Assembly (NCBI RefSeq): GCF_003270085.1
Contig: NZ_QFDQ01000003.1
Coordinates: 1 to 64,000, forward strand
Origin: Streptomyces triticisoli
Lineage (GTDB): Bacteria > Actinomycetota > Actinomycetes > Streptomycetales > Streptomycetaceae
DNA: 64,000 nt
Direction: 5' to 3'
Position 1 is the stretch's first letter, and each line of letters begins with the position of its first letter. This document shows, piece by piece, positions 1-12,590 of the stretch. The translations under genes and the position numbers were made by a program. The notes under the pieces were generated by a model. The model was not told the DNA's origin. It did no database searches and saw only the letters and a program-made list of their open reading frames with translations.

Positions 1-1
1 G

Positions 2-961
2 GTGTGGATCCCGCGCCGGGCGGGCGAGCGCGGCGCCGTCGAGGCCGGCGCACTGCCGTCGCTGCTGCCGGGCGGGCGTCCGGCGACCGACCCGCGCGCG
101 CGGGAGGAGGTCGCCGCGCTCTGGCGCGTCGCCGAACTCCCGCACCGCTACGGCCGCGACACCGGCCAGATCATCGAGGCCGCGGCCGGCGGCGAACTGC
201 AGGCGCTGCTCGTGGCCGGTGTGGAGGTCGCCGACCTGCCCGATCCGGCACGCGCGCGTGAGGCCCTGTCCGAGGTGGGCTTCGTGGTGTCGCTGGAACT
301 GCGGCCCAGCGAGGTCACCGAACGAGCGGACGTGGTCCTGCCCGTCGCCGCCGTCGCCGAGAAGGCCGGCACCTTCCTCAACTGGGAGGGCAGGGTCCGC
401 TTCTTCGAGGCCGCGCTCAAGCCCGACCAGATGACCCGCACGCTGTCGCCCACCGACGCGCGCGTCCTGCAGATGCTGGCCGACGCCATGGACGTACACC
501 TGGGGCTGCCGGACCTGCGGACCGTGCGCGCGGAGCTGGACCGGCTGGGCGCCTGGACCGGGCCGCGCGCCGACGACCCGCAGGGGGCCACGGGCGTACT
601 GCCCCGGCCCGCCGCCGGGGAGGCCGTGCTCGCCGGGCACCGGCTGCTGCTCGACCAGGGTGTCCTGCAGGAGGGCGACGAGGCGCTCGCCGGCACCCGG
701 CATGCCGCACGCGCGCGCGTGTCGCCCGCCACGGCCGCCGAGGTGGGCGTCCGGAACGGCGACCTGCTCGCCGTGACCGGCCCCGCGGGATCGGTCGAAC
801 TCCCGCTGGAGATCACCGAGATGACCGACCGGGTGGTGTGGCTCCCGCTGAACTCCGTCGGCGGGGGTGCCGCCTCCGACACCGGGGCGGTGCCCGGCTC
901 CCTCGTCCGTATCGGCCCGGCGACGTCCTCGACCGAGGCCCCCAAGGAGGTGGAGGCATGA
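2..961 (+). CDS. nuoG: NADH-quinone oxidoreductase subunit G, C-terminal part (5' end outside window)
   Basis: The last 319 residues of the large iron-sulfur subunit of complex I, which carries electrons through the peripheral arm. The N-terminal Fe-S domains lie before the window; what is seen is the end of the molybdopterin-oxidoreductase-like domain ([33 protein letters not shown]) and a MopB-type C-terminal beta-barrel (about residues 225-300, [20 protein letters not shown]). The frame is open from the first base. Its TGA overlaps the ATG of nuoH by 4 bp, so it is co-transcribed with nuoH-N. The family and position make the call firm; only the start is unknown. Confidence 0.93.
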   Translation: MWIPRRAGERGAVEAGALPSLLPGGRPATDPRAREEVAALWRVAELPHRYGRDTGQIIEAAAGGELQALLVAGVEVADLPDPARAREALSEVGFVVSLELRPSEVTERADVVLPVAAVAEKAGTFLNWEGRVRFFEAALKPDQMTRTLSPTDARVLQMLADAMDVHLGLPDLRTVRAELDRLGAWTGPRADDPQGATGVLPRPAAGEAVLAGHRLLLDQGVLQEGDEALAGTRHAARARVSPATAAEVGVRNGDLLAVTGPAGSVELPLEITEMTDRVVWLPLNSVGGGAASDTGAVPGSLVRIGPATSSTEAPKEVEA

Positions 962-2322
962 GCCCGTACCTCGCCGCTGAGAACCTTTCGATGTTCGGCA
1001 CCGATCCGTGGTGGCTGGTCGTCGTCAAGGCGGTGTTCTGCTTCGCCTTCCTGATGGTGACCGTGCTGTTCTCCATCGTCTGGGAGCGCAAGGTCGTCGC
1101 CTGGATGCAGCGGCGCATCGGCCCCAACCGGAACGGCCCCTGGGGCATGCTCCAGTCGCTGGCCGACGGCGTGAAGCTGATGCTCAAGGAGGACCTCGTC
1201 GTCAAGCGCGCGGACAAGGTGGTCTACGTCCTCGCGCCGATCGTCGCCGCCATCCCGGCCTTCATGGCGATCGCGGTGATCCCCTTCGGGCCGGCCGGCA
1301 ACGAGATCTCGATCTTCGGCCACCGCACCGCGATGCAGCTGACCGACCTGCCGATCGCGGTGCTCTACATCCTCGCGGTCGCCTCCGTCGGCATCTACGG
1401 CATCGTGCTGGCGGGCTGGAGCTCCGGATCCACCTACCCGCTCCTGGGCGGCCTGCGGTCCTGCGCGCAGATGATCTCCTACGAGATCGCCATGGGCGTC
1501 GCGTTCGCCTCCGTGTTCCTGTACTCGGGGTCGATGTCGACATCGGCGATCGTCGAGCAGCAGCACGACCGCTGGTACATCCTGCTGCTGCCGTTCTCCT
1601 TCATCCTCTACATCGTCACGATGGTCGGCGAGACCAACCGCGCCCCGTTCGACATGCCGGAGTCCGAGGGCGACCTGGTCGGCGGCTTCAACACCGAGTA
1701 CTCGTCGATCAAGTTCGCGATGTTCATGCTCGCCGAGTACGTGAACATGGTGACGGTCTCGGCGGTGGCGACCACGCTGTTCCTGGGCGGCTGGCGGGCC
1801 CCCTGGCCGATCAGCACCTTCTGGGAGGGCGCCAACCACGGCTGGTGGCCGCTGCTCTGGTTCGTGATCAAGGTCCAGCTGCTGCTGTTCTTCTTCATCT
1901 GGCTGCGCGGCACGCTCCCACGGGTCCGCTACGACCAGCTGATGAAGCTCGGCTGGAAGGTGCTCATCCCGGCCTCCGTGGCCTGGCTGATGCTCGTGGC
2001 GACAGTGCGGGTGCTGCGCAACGAGAACGTCGACTTCGTCGACATCGCCCTGTACGTCGGCGCCGCCGTGCTGACCGTACTGGTCCTGTCCTTCGTCGCC
2101 GACATGTTCCGCGAACGGGCGAAGGCCGCCGAGAAGCCCGTCGCCCAACCCGTCGGCTTCGACCCGATGGCCGGCGGATTCCCCGTACCGCCGCTGCCGG
2201 GGCAGGAGCTGCCGCCGGTGCCGCGGCGCCGCCCGCGCCGCGAGCGCGAGTTGATTGTCAGTGGCGGGTCGGATACTGAACGTGACGGATCTCTGGATGG
2301 AAAGGAGGCGTCCGATGGCTGA
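958..2322 (+). CDS. nuoH: NADH-quinone oxidoreductase subunit H
   Basis: Membrane subunit that joins the peripheral arm to the proton-pumping arm and helps form the quinone channel. 454 residues with the start at the ATG overlapping the nuoG stop; an upstream GGAGG-like site (aaggaggtggagg) supports it. Signature segments are [20 protein letters not shown] near residue 60 and [19 protein letters not shown] near residue 230. A proline/arginine-rich hydrophilic C-terminus of about 60 residues follows the last hydrophobic segment, longer than in E. coli NuoH. The paralogue at 35217 is shorter and lacks this tail. Confidence 0.95.
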   Translation: MSPYLAAENLSMFGTDPWWLVVVKAVFCFAFLMVTVLFSIVWERKVVAWMQRRIGPNRNGPWGMLQSLADGVKLMLKEDLVVKRADKVVYVLAPIVAAIPAFMAIAVIPFGPAGNEISIFGHRTAMQLTDLPIAVLYILAVASVGIYGIVLAGWSSGSTYPLLGGLRSCAQMISYEIAMGVAFASVFLYSGSMSTSAIVEQQHDRWYILLLPFSFILYIVTMVGETNRAPFDMPESEGDLVGGFNTEYSSIKFAMFMLAEYVNMVTVSAVATTLFLGGWRAPWPISTFWEGANHGWWPLLWFVIKVQLLLFFFIWLRGTLPRVRYDQLMKLGWKVLIPASVAWLMLVATVRVLRNENVDFVDIALYVGAAVLTVLVLSFVADMFRERAKAAEKPVAQPVGFDPMAGGFPVPPLPGQELPPVPRRRPRRERELIVSGGSDTERDGSLDGKEASDG

Positions 2323-2956
2323 GGAGCCCAAGGAGACCAACCCCGGTTTCCTGAACCCCGTGGCCGGCTTCGGCGTGACCTTCAAGGCCATGTTCAAGAA
2401 GCGGCTGACCGAGCAGTACCCGGAGCAGGAGAAGACCACCGCTCCGCGCTTCCACGGACGGCACCAGCTCAACCGCCATCCGGACGGCCTGGAGAAGTGC
2501 ATCGGCTGTGAGCTGTGCGCCTGGGCCTGCCCCGCCGACGCCATCTATGTGGAGGGCGCCGACAACACCGACGAGGAGCGCTACTCGCCGGGCGAGCGGT
2601 ACGGCCGCGTCTACCAGATCAACTACGCCCGCTGCATCCTGTGCGGCCTGTGCATCGAGGCGTGCCCCACGCGCGCGCTGACGATGACCAACGAGTTCGA
2701 ACTGGCCGACTCCAGCCGCGCCAACCTCATCTACACCAAGGAACAGCTGCTCGCCGGACTCGAAGAGGGCATGGTCGACACGCCCCACGCCATCTACCCG
2801 GGCACCGACGAGCAGGACTACTACCGGGGTCTGGTGACGGAGGCCGCGCCCGGCACGGTGCGCCAGGCCGCCGTCTCCAAGGGAGAGGCCCCGCAGGAGG
2901 CCTCCTCGACCTTCGGCGAGGACGAACCCGCGTCGGAGGAGGTGATCGGCCGATGA
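2315..2956 (+). CDS. nuoI: NADH-quinone oxidoreductase subunit I (2x[4Fe-4S])
   Basis: Ferredoxin-like subunit that passes electrons to NuoB. 213 residues. Two 4Fe-4S motifs are plain: [12 protein letters not shown] and [12 protein letters not shown]. The open frame extends upstream to 2255, but ATG 2315 is preceded by aaaggagg at proper spacing and begins the conserved sequence [15 protein letters not shown]. The start overlaps the nuoH stop by 8 bp. The C-terminal 40 residues are hydrophilic and low-complexity. Confidence 0.94.
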   Translation: MAEEPKETNPGFLNPVAGFGVTFKAMFKKRLTEQYPEQEKTTAPRFHGRHQLNRHPDGLEKCIGCELCAWACPADAIYVEGADNTDEERYSPGERYGRVYQINYARCILCGLCIEACPTRALTMTNEFELADSSRANLIYTKEQLLAGLEEGMVDTPHAIYPGTDEQDYYRGLVTEAAPGTVRQAAVSKGEAPQEASSTFGEDEPASEEVIGR

Positions 2957-3795
2957 CCGCACAGCTCGCCGCCTACTCCACCTCCACCGGAGAGGCCTTC
3001 CAGTTCTGGGTCCTCGGCACCGTCGCGGTGATCGGCGCCCTGTGCACCGTCTTCATGAGGAGGGCCGTGCACAGCGCGCTGTGCCTGGCCGCCACCATGA
3101 TCGTCCTGGCGGTGTTCTACCTCGCCAACGGCGCCTACTTCCTGGGCGTCGTGCAGATCGTCGTCTACACCGGCGCGATCATGATGCTGTTCCTGTTCGT
3201 GGTGATGCTCGTCGGTGTGACCGCCGCGGACTCCCTGAAGGAGACCATCAAGGGCCAGCGCTGGCTGGCCCTCCTGTGTGGGCTCGGCTTCGGCATCCTG
3301 CTCTTCGCGGGCATCGCCCACGCCTCCCTCAAGGACTTCCACGGCATCGGCAGGGCGAACGCGAACGGCAATGTGGAGGGCCTGGCCTCCCTCATCTTCA
3401 CCCGGTACGTGTTCGCCTTCGAACTCACCGGCGCCCTGCTCATCACGGCCACCGTCGGCGCCATGGTGCTCACCCACCGCCAGCGCACCGAGCGGGCCCG
3501 CACCCAGCGCGAGCTGTCCGAGCAGCGCGTGCGCGAGGGGACGCACGTACCGCCGCTGCCGGCACCCGGCGTCTACGCCCGCCACAACGCCGTGGACATC
3601 GCCGGCCTGCTGCCCGACGGCACCCCGTCCGAGCTCACCGTCAGCAAGACGCTGCGCGAGCGCGGCCAGATCCGGGACGTCTCCACGGAGGCGCTCAACG
3701 ATCTGAGGGCCCTGGAGCAGCGCGCCGAGGAGCGCCTGGAGCGCACCGAGATCGAGCCGGCGACCTTCAAGCGGTCCGAGGAGGCGTCGAAGTGA
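2953..3795 (+). CDS. nuoJ: NADH-quinone oxidoreductase subunit J
   Basis: Membrane-arm subunit of complex I. 280 residues with five hydrophobic segments in the first 180, including the conserved [20 protein letters not shown] helix with its pi-bulge tyrosine/glycine. About 100 hydrophilic C-terminal residues follow ([17 protein letters not shown] onward), typical of actinobacterial NuoJ. ATG at 2953 overlaps the nuoI stop by 4 bp and the stop overlaps the nuoK GTG by 4 bp, which implies translational coupling. Confidence 0.94.
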   Translation: MTAQLAAYSTSTGEAFQFWVLGTVAVIGALCTVFMRRAVHSALCLAATMIVLAVFYLANGAYFLGVVQIVVYTGAIMMLFLFVVMLVGVTAADSLKETIKGQRWLALLCGLGFGILLFAGIAHASLKDFHGIGRANANGNVEGLASLIFTRYVFAFELTGALLITATVGAMVLTHRQRTERARTQRELSEQRVREGTHVPPLPAPGVYARHNAVDIAGLLPDGTPSELTVSKTLRERGQIRDVSTEALNDLRALEQRAEERLERTEIEPATFKRSEEASK

Positions 3796-4091
3796 ACCCC
3801 GTCAACTACCTCTACCTCGCCGCCCTGTTGTTCACGATCGGCGCCACCGGCGTGCTGATCCGGCGCAACGCCATCGTGATCTTCATGTGCATCGAGCTGA
3901 TGCTGAACGCCTGCAACCTCGCGCTCGTCGCCTTCTCCCGGATGCACGGCAACCTCGACGGCCAGATCATCGCGTTCTTCACGATGGTCGTCGCCGCAGC
4001 GGAGGTCGTGGTCGGGCTCGCGATCATCGTGTCGCTGTTCCGTTCCCGCCACTCGGCCTCGGTCGACGACGCCAGCCTGATGAAGCTGTAA
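3792..4091 (+). CDS. nuoK: NADH-quinone oxidoreductase subunit K
   Basis: Small three-helix proton-channel subunit (99 residues, usual size about 100). The conserved glutamates are seen in [16 protein letters not shown] and [16 protein letters not shown]. Starts with GTG overlapping the nuoJ stop. The next gene begins 15 bp downstream. Confidence 0.94.
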   Translation: MNPVNYLYLAALLFTIGATGVLIRRNAIVIFMCIELMLNACNLALVAFSRMHGNLDGQIIAFFTMVVAAAEVVVGLAIIVSLFRSRHSASVDDASLMKL

Positions 4092-4106
4092 GGGGTCGGA
4101 AGAATC

Positions 4107-6053
4107 GTGGAGAACCTGATTGCGCTGCTGATCGCGGCGCCCCTGCTCGGAGCGGCCGTCCTCCTGGTCGGCGGCCGGCGCCTGGACGCCGTCGGCCACT
4201 GGATCGGCACCCTGCTCGCGGCCGTCTCCTTCGGGATCGGCCTGGTCCTCTTCGCCGACCTGCTCGGCAGGAGCGCCGACCAGCGGACCCTGACCCAGCA
4301 CCTGTTCAGCTGGATCCCGGTGGCCGGCTTCCAGGCGGACGTCACGTTCCGCCTCGACCAGCTGTCGATGACGTTCGTACTGCTGATCACCGGTGTCGGC
4401 TCGCTGATCCACCTGTACTCGGTCGGGTACATGGAGCACGACGAGCGGCGCCGCCGCTTCTTCGGCTATCTGAACCTGTTCCTCGCGGCGATGCTGCTGC
4501 TCGTCCTCGCCGACAACTACCTGCTGCTGTACTTCGGCTGGGAAGGTGTCGGCCTCGCCTCCTACCTGCTGATCGGCTTCTGGCAGCACAAGCCCGGCGC
4601 GGCCACCGCGGCGAAGAAGGCCTTCCTGGTCAACCGCGTCGGCGACATGGGCCTGGCCATCGCGATCATGCTGATGTTCGCGACGTTCGGGACCTTCGCC
4701 TTCGGGCCGGTGTTCAGCCACGCCGGTGACACCTCCGAGGGCAGGCTCACCGCCATCGCCCTGATGCTGCTGCTGGCCGCCTGCGGCAAGTCCGCCCAGG
4801 TGCCGCTGCAGTCCTGGCTCGGCGACGCGATGGAGGGCCCGACCCCGGTCTCCGCCCTCATCCACGCCGCCACGATGGTGACCGCGGGCGTCTACCTGAT
4901 CGTCCGCTCCGCAGCGGTCTTCAACGGCGCGCCCAGCGCACAGCTCGTGGTCACCGTCGTCGGCGCGGTCACGCTGCTGTTCGGTGCGATCGTCGGTTGC
5001 GCGAAGGACGACATCAAGAAGGCACTGGCCGGCTCGACCATGTCGCAGATCGGCTACATGGTGCTGGCCGCGGGCCTCGGCCCCATCGGCTACGTCTTCG
5101 CGATCATGCACCTGGTGACGCACGGCTTCTTCAAGGCCGGGCTGTTCCTCGGCGCCGGTTCGGTCATGCACGGCATGAACGACGAGGTCGACATGCGCAA
5201 GTACGGCGGCCTGCGCAAGTACATGCCGGTCACCTTCATCACCTTCGGCCTCGGCTACCTCGCCATCATCGGCTTCCCGGGCCTGTCCGGCTTCTTCTCC
5301 AAGGACAAGATCATCGAGGCGGCCTTCGCCAAGGGCGGCACCGAGGGCTGGATCCTCGGCGGCGCGGCCCTGCTGGGCGCGGCCATCACCGCGTTCTACA
5401 TGACACGCGTGATGCTGTTGACGTTCTTCGGCGAGGAGCGCTGGCGCAACCGGCCGACGGCCTCCCCCGCCGAGCCCGACGTGGAGCCGGCGGCCGAGGA
5501 TCGCGGGACCCGCGCCGAGCCGCACCCGCACGAGTCGCCCAGGGTCATGACGATCCCCATGATCGTGCTGGCCGTCGGGTCGGTCCTCGGCGGCGCGTTC
5601 TTCAGCATCGGCGACCGCTTCCTGCACTGGCTGGAGCCGGTCACCGGACACAGCGAGGGCAACTCGCCGCTCAGCGCCCTGACCGTCACCGCGGCGACCA
5701 TGGTGTGCCTGGCGATCGGCGTGGCCATCGCCTGGGCCCAGTACGGCCGCAAGCCGGTCCCGGTCGTCGCCCCGCGCGGGTCGCTGCTCACCCGGGCCGC
5801 CCGGCGCGACCTGCTCCAGGACGACTTCAACCACGTCGTCCTGGTCCGCGGCGGCGAGCACCTCACACGGTCCCTGGTGTACCTCGACCACACCCTGATC
5901 GACGGTGTCGTCAACGGCACGGCGGCCTCGGTCGGTGGCCTGTCCGGGCGGATGCGCCGGCTGCAGAACGGCTTCGCGCGCTCCTACGCGGTCTCGATGT
6001 TCGGCGGTGCGGCACTCCTGGTGGCCGCGACCCTGCTGATGAGGGCGGTCTGA
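4107..6053 (+). CDS. nuoL: NADH-quinone oxidoreductase subunit L
   Basis: Antiporter-like proton pump subunit with the long lateral helix. 648 residues from GTG 4107, preceded by aaggggtcgga. Family motifs are [16 protein letters not shown] near residue 145, [20 protein letters not shown] near 250, and the conserved lysine in [18 protein letters not shown] near 305. A hydrophilic insertion (about residues 445-475, rich in E/P/R) separates the C-terminal helices. Operon member, 5 bp from nuoM. Confidence 0.95.
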   Translation: MENLIALLIAAPLLGAAVLLVGGRRLDAVGHWIGTLLAAVSFGIGLVLFADLLGRSADQRTLTQHLFSWIPVAGFQADVTFRLDQLSMTFVLLITGVGSLIHLYSVGYMEHDERRRRFFGYLNLFLAAMLLLVLADNYLLLYFGWEGVGLASYLLIGFWQHKPGAATAAKKAFLVNRVGDMGLAIAIMLMFATFGTFAFGPVFSHAGDTSEGRLTAIALMLLLAACGKSAQVPLQSWLGDAMEGPTPVSALIHAATMVTAGVYLIVRSAAVFNGAPSAQLVVTVVGAVTLLFGAIVGCAKDDIKKALAGSTMSQIGYMVLAAGLGPIGYVFAIMHLVTHGFFKAGLFLGAGSVMHGMNDEVDMRKYGGLRKYMPVTFITFGLGYLAIIGFPGLSGFFSKDKIIEAAFAKGGTEGWILGGAALLGAAITAFYMTRVMLLTFFGEERWRNRPTASPAEPDVEPAAEDRGTRAEPHPHESPRVMTIPMIVLAVGSVLGGAFFSIGDRFLHWLEPVTGHSEGNSPLSALTVTAATMVCLAIGVAIAWAQYGRKPVPVVAPRGSLLTRAARRDLLQDDFNHVVLVRGGEHLTRSLVYLDHTLIDGVVNGTAASVGGLSGRMRRLQNGFARSYAVSMFGGAALLVAATLLMRAV

Positions 6054-6058
6054 TACCG

Positions 6059-7630
6059 ATGTCCTTTCCTCTGCTGACAGCGACGGCGGTACTCCCGGCC
6101 GTCGGGGCCATCGCCACGGCCGCCGTGCCGGCCGCCCGGCGCACCGCCGCCAAGTGGCTCGCCCTGGCCGTCTCGCTGGGCACGCTCGCGCTGGCGGTCA
6201 CCATCCTGGTCCGCTTCGACCCGGGCGGTGCCCGCTACCAGCTCACCGAGTCCCACTCCTGGATCGCGGCCTTCGGGGTCCGGTACGAACTGGGCGTGGA
6301 CGGCATCGCGGTGGCGCTGATCGGGCTGACCGCCCTGCTCGTCCCGTTCGTGATGCTGGCCGGCTGGCACGACGCCGACCAGTTGGAGACCGGAAGCCGC
6401 CGCTGGCGGCCGACACAGGGCTTCTTCGCCCTGATCCTGGCTCTTGAGGCGATGGTGATCATCTCCTTCGAGGCCACCGACGTCTTCCTCTTCTACATCT
6501 TCTTCGAAGCCATGCTGATCCCGCTGTACTTCCTCATCGGGGGCTTCGGGGACCGTGCGCACGAGCACGGGGAGAAGGCGGCGTCGACACAGCGGTCGTA
6601 CGCGGCGGTGAAGTTCCTGCTCTACAACCTGGCCGGCGGCCTGATCATGCTGGCCGCGGTGATCGGCCTGTACGTGGTCGCCGGGAGCTTCTCGCTCACC
6701 GAGATCGCGCAGGCCCGTGCCAACGGCTCGCTGCACATGGCGACCGACGTCGAACGCTGGCTGTTCCTCGGCTTCTTCTTCGCCTTCGCGGTGAAGGCGC
6801 CGCTGTGGCCGTTGCACACCTGGCTGCCCAACGCCATGCAGGAGTCCACCGCGCCGGTCGCCGTCCTCATCACGGCCGTGGTCGACAAGGTGGGCACCTT
6901 CGCGATGCTCCGCTTCTGCCTCCAGCTGTTCCCGGAGGCGAGCAAGTGGGCCACGCCGGTCATCCTGGTCCTGGCCCTGATCAGCATCATCTACGGTGCG
7001 CTGCTGGCGGTCGGCCAGCGGGACATCAAGCGCCTGATCGCGTACGCGTCGATCTCGCACTTCGGCTTCATCATCATGGGCATCTTCGCGATGACCAGCC
7101 AGGGCCAGTCCGGGGCGACGCTCTACATGGTCAACCACGGCCTGTCGACGGCCGTGCTCATGCTGATCGCCGGCTTCCTGATCTCCCGTCGCGGCTCCCG
7201 GCTCATCGCCGACTACGGCGGTGTGCAGAAGGTCGCTCCGGTGCTCGCCGGCACGTTCCTGATCGGCAGCCTCGCCACCCTGTCCCTGCCGGGACTGGCG
7301 CCCTTCGTCAGTGAGTTCCTGGTCCTGGTCGGCACGTTCACGCGCTACCCGGCGATCGGCATCGCCGCCACCTTCGGCATCGTGCTCGCCGCGCTGTACA
7401 GCCTCGTTCTCTACCAGAGGACGATGACCGGCCCGGTCAAGAAGGAGGTCTCGGCGATGCCGGACCTGCGGGTGCGGGAGCTGGTGGTCGTGGCACCGCT
7501 GGTCGTGCTGCTGATCTTCCTGGGCGTCTATCCCAAGCCCGTCGCGGACATCGTCAACCCGGCGGTCAAACAGACCTTGTCCGACGTACACAAGACCGAC
7601 CCCAAGCCCGAGGTGGAGGCGGCCAAGTGA
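6059..7630 (+). CDS. nuoM: NADH-quinone oxidoreductase subunit M
   Basis: Antiporter-like proton-pumping subunit, 523 residues. Characteristic segments: FYIFFEAMLIPLYFLIGGFG (conserved Glu), KAPLWPLHTWLPNAMQEST and RDIKRLIAYASISHFGFIIM. ATG 6059 follows the nuoL stop after five bases. A hydrophilic, proline/lysine-rich C-terminus ends in the GTG/TGA overlap with nuoN. Confidence 0.95.
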   Translation: MSFPLLTATAVLPAVGAIATAAVPAARRTAAKWLALAVSLGTLALAVTILVRFDPGGARYQLTESHSWIAAFGVRYELGVDGIAVALIGLTALLVPFVMLAGWHDADQLETGSRRWRPTQGFFALILALEAMVIISFEATDVFLFYIFFEAMLIPLYFLIGGFGDRAHEHGEKAASTQRSYAAVKFLLYNLAGGLIMLAAVIGLYVVAGSFSLTEIAQARANGSLHMATDVERWLFLGFFFAFAVKAPLWPLHTWLPNAMQESTAPVAVLITAVVDKVGTFAMLRFCLQLFPEASKWATPVILVLALISIIYGALLAVGQRDIKRLIAYASISHFGFIIMGIFAMTSQGQSGATLYMVNHGLSTAVLMLIAGFLISRRGSRLIADYGGVQKVAPVLAGTFLIGSLATLSLPGLAPFVSEFLVLVGTFTRYPAIGIAATFGIVLAALYSLVLYQRTMTGPVKKEVSAMPDLRVRELVVVAPLVVLLIFLGVYPKPVADIVNPAVKQTLSDVHKTDPKPEVEAAK

Positions 7631-9276
7631 GCACAGCAGTCGTCCACAACCTGTGGACAACCGCGGCCGATCCGATCTCGAAGATCGACGCGCCGAAGAT
7701 CGAATACGGGCAGTTGTCGCCCACCCTGATCGTCGTGGGCGCGGCGATCGTCGGGGTGATCATCGAGGCGTTCGTCCCGCGCCGGTCGCGCTACTACGCG
7801 CAGGTGTTCGTGTCCGTCGTCGCGCTCTGCGCCGCGTTCGCCGCGGTCGTCGCGCTCGCGGCGGACGGATACGGCACCACCAAGGCGCAGATCGCGGCCA
7901 TGGGCTCCATCGCCGTCGACGGACCCTCCCTGTTCCTGCAGGGCACGATCCTGCTGGCGGCCCTGGTCGGCCTGTTCACCTTCGCCGAACGGCGACTGGA
8001 CCCGGCCGCGCACGGCAACCGGGTCGACTCCTTCGCCGCGCAGGCGGCGTCCGTACCGGGCAGCGACAGTGAGAAGGCCGCGGTCAAGGCCGGCTTCACC
8101 ACCACCGAGGTCTTCCCGCTGCTCCTGTTCGCGGTCGCCGGCATGCTGGTGTTCCCGGCGGCCAACGATCTGCTGACCCTGTTCGTGGCCCTGGAGGTCC
8201 TGTCCCTCCCGCTGTACCTGCTGTGCGCGCTGGCCCGCCGCAAGCGGCTGATGTCGCAGGAGGCGGCGGTCAAGTACTTCCTGCTGGGCGCGTTCGCCTC
8301 CGCGTTCACCCTGTTCGGCATCGCGCTGCTGTACGGGTACGCGGGCTCGGTGTCGTACGCGACGATCGCGCAGGTCGTCGACGGAAACGTGCCGAGGATC
8401 GACCCGGTGCTCGCGAACACCATGGGCAACGACGCGCTGCTGCTCATCGGCGCCGCGATGGTCACGATGGGCCTGCTGTTCAAGGTGGGCGCCGTACCGT
8501 TCCACATGTGGACGCCGGACGTCTACCAGGGCGCGCCGACCCCGGTCACCGGGTTCATGGCGGCGGCGACCAAGGTGGCGGCCTTCGGCGCGCTGCTGCG
8601 GCTGCTGTACGTCGTCCTGCCGGGCATGCGCTGGGACTGGCGGCCGGTGATGTGGGCGGTCGCGATCGTCACCATGCTGGTCGGTGCGATCGTCGCGATC
8701 ACGCAGACCGACATCAAGCGGCTGCTGGCGTACTCGTCGATCGCCCACGCCGGATTCATCCTCGCGGGTGTCATCGCGACCTCGCGGGACGGCGTCTCCT
8801 CCGTCCTGTTCTACCTGGCCGCGTACTCCTTCGTGACGATCGGCGCCTTCGCCGTGGTCACCCTGGTCCGCGACGCCGGCGGCGAGGCCACGCACCTGTC
8901 CAAGTGGGCGGGGCTCGGCCGCCGTTCGCCGCTGGTGGCGGCGGTCTTCGCGGTGTTCCTGCTGGCCTTCGCCGGCATCCCGCTGACCTCCGGCTTCGCG
9001 GGGAAGTTCGCCGTGTTCAAGGCGGCGGCGGAGGGCGGCGCGGTCCCGCTGGTCGTGATCGGTGTGATCTCGTCCGCGGTCGCCGCCTTCTTCTACATCC
9101 GCGTGATCGTCCTGATGTTCTTCAGCGAGCCGCGTCCTGAGGGCCCGACGGTGGCGGTCCCGTCACCGCTGACGATCACCGCGATCGGCGTGGGCGTGGC
9201 GGTCACGGTGGTGCTCGGTGTGGCGCCGCAGTACTTCCTGGACCTGGCGAACCAGGCGGGGGTGTTCGTGCGCTGA
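7627..9276 (+). CDS. nuoN: NADH-quinone oxidoreductase subunit N
   Basis: Third antiporter-like subunit, last gene of the first nuo operon. 549 residues from GTG 7627 overlapping the nuoM stop by 4 bp. Motifs: LFVALEVLSLPLYLLCALAR, KVGAVPFHMWTPDVYQGAPT and TDIKRLLAYSSIAHAGFILA. A cytoplasmic insert near residues 125-150 is typical of actinobacterial NuoN. A strong hairpin follows 18 bp after the stop. Confidence 0.95.
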   Translation: MSTAVVHNLWTTAADPISKIDAPKIEYGQLSPTLIVVGAAIVGVIIEAFVPRRSRYYAQVFVSVVALCAAFAAVVALAADGYGTTKAQIAAMGSIAVDGPSLFLQGTILLAALVGLFTFAERRLDPAAHGNRVDSFAAQAASVPGSDSEKAAVKAGFTTTEVFPLLLFAVAGMLVFPAANDLLTLFVALEVLSLPLYLLCALARRKRLMSQEAAVKYFLLGAFASAFTLFGIALLYGYAGSVSYATIAQVVDGNVPRIDPVLANTMGNDALLLIGAAMVTMGLLFKVGAVPFHMWTPDVYQGAPTPVTGFMAAATKVAAFGALLRLLYVVLPGMRWDWRPVMWAVAIVTMLVGAIVAITQTDIKRLLAYSSIAHAGFILAGVIATSRDGVSSVLFYLAAYSFVTIGAFAVVTLVRDAGGEATHLSKWAGLGRRSPLVAAVFAVFLLAFAGIPLTSGFAGKFAVFKAAAEGGAVPLVVIGVISSAVAAFFYIRVIVLMFFSEPRPEGPTVAVPSPLTITAIGVGVAVTVVLGVAPQYFLDLANQAGVFVR

Positions 9277-9293
9277 GGCCGTCTCCGCGACAC

Positions 9294-9337
9294 GCGGCTG
9301 CCCGGTACCTCCGTCGGCGGAGGTACCGGGCAGCCGC
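9294..9337 (+). terminator. Terminator of the first nuo operon
   Basis: Perfect 20-bp inverted repeat (9294-9313 and 9318-9337) with a 4-base loop, 17 bp after the nuoN stop. There is no strong T-run, which is usual in Streptomyces. The rest of the gap to recQ holds no gene. Confidence 0.85.
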
Positions 9338-9464
9338 ATGTAGGGCCGGACAGTCGTATGTGCGGATCTTCGGACTGGCGTCCTGTGGATAACTTCGGGG
9401 TCCGTCGGTGCGGACCCCTATCGTGGAGGCAGTGGTCGAGGGACGACGCACGGGGGACGAGACG

Positions 9465-11444
<1,980 letters not shown>

Positions 11445-11467
11445 GCGGCTGGGCACAGGGGCGGGCG

Positions 11468-12403
11468 TCACATGGCCGTCAGCCCCGGGGCGAATGTGAT
11501 CAGCAGCGGGAGCAGGGGCACCAGGGACGCCACCGCCGTGGTGAGCGTCCTGTGCCCGCGGTCCAGCCGGGGCGGGGGCTCCAGGAGGCGGTCCACCCGC
11601 TCGCCCAGCAGGCGGTGGCTGTTGGCGCAGGAGAGGACTCCGCGGTGCTGGTTGAGCTCGATCAGGGCCAGCGCCGTGGTGAGGTGGCCGTGGCGGCGGG
11701 AGGCCGTGTCGTCGGCGGCCAGTTCGACCAGCCGGTGCGTCTGGTCGCAGAAGTGCGCGAACAGCGGAACGCGCGGGAAGCCGGTGGCCAGCGCGGTCGA
11801 CAGGTGCAGCAGCCAGTCGTGGCGGGCGCGGGCGTGACCCCGCTCGTGGGCGAGGACGGCGTCGAGCTGGTGGCCGGTGAGCCGGCGCAGCGCGCCGGTG
11901 GTGACGACCAGCTGGGGCGGGTGACCGGGCACCCACCAGGCGTCGGGGTACTCGTCCTCCAGCACCAGCAGCGGCCCGCGGGCCGCCGGAAGGCCGGCGG
12001 GCAGGTCGGGAGCGCGTTCGCGCAGGTGCGCTCGGGCCAGGCCGCGGCGCCGGCGCGCCTCGACGAGTTCGCGGGCGAGCATCGCGGTGGTCCAGGCGGC
12101 GCCGCAGGCCAGCAGCAGGGTGAGGCCGGCTGTCCAGGCAGGCGCCGCCGAGAGGTCGTACGCGGCGGTCACGGCCGGCGGCGCCGGGGCGAAGACCCGG
12201 TCGTGAACGGTGCGGAAGACGGCCGCGGTGCCCAGCACCAGGGCGGCGAGGCAGCACAGCAGAGCCGTGGCGACCAGGCACTGCCACACCCACAGCGCGA
12301 CGACGGGCTCCCGTTCGGGCCACGCCGCCCGGGTCAGCGCGCGGGGGACCGGCACGGCGACCGTCAGTGCGACGGCGCCCAGCAGGAGCAGGCAGACGGT
12401 CAT
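11468..12403 (-). CDS. M56/M48-type membrane zinc metalloprotease
   Basis: 311-residue membrane protein with a zinc-protease motif HERGHARARHDW (about residue 195) and a downstream LVELAADDTASRRHG segment that probably supplies the third ligand. Hydrophobic segments lie at the N-terminus (about 1-25), near 35-60 and 90-110, and at the very C-terminus. This is the layout of the BlaR1/M56 protease domain. ATG 12403 has ccggag nine bases upstream; GTG 12407 is possible. In Streptomyces such genes usually follow a BlaI/MecI repressor gene; none is adjacent here. Downstream of fahA on the same strand, convergent with recQ. Confidence 0.8.
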   Translation of the reverse strand: MTVCLLLLGAVALTVAVPVPRALTRAAWPEREPVVALWVWQCLVATALLCCLAALVLGTAAVFRTVHDRVFAPAPPAVTAAYDLSAAPAWTAGLTLLLACGAAWTTAMLARELVEARRRRGLARAHLRERAPDLPAGLPAARGPLLVLEDEYPDAWWVPGHPPQLVVTTGALRRLTGHQLDAVLAHERGHARARHDWLLHLSTALATGFPRVPLFAHFCDQTHRLVELAADDTASRRHGHLTTALALIELNQHRGVLSCANSHRLLGERVDRLLEPPPRLDRGHRTLTTAVASLVPLLPLLITFAPGLTAM

Positions 12404-12590
12404 TGCCACGGACTCCGGATCCTCGTCGGAGGGGGCGGGTGTCGGGGTCGTGCGGTGGTGGGGCGGTGGGGTACGGCAGGCCGGCGCGTCGGGCGCGCAC
12501 GGCCTGCCGCCAGTATGACGGTCACGGGCACCGGGAGTCAGGGGCCGGCCGCAACCGATTCCCCCGCCACACCGGCCACAGACACCCCCG

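Noticed and set aside
148-2544. Very long open frame on the minus strand across nuoG-nuoI (and similar ones at 3573-5891, 37452-39593, 41291-42973)
   Set aside because: Antisense shadows caused by high third-position GC: the composition is H/R/D/G/Q-rich without any domain, and the plus-strand genes are unmistakable.
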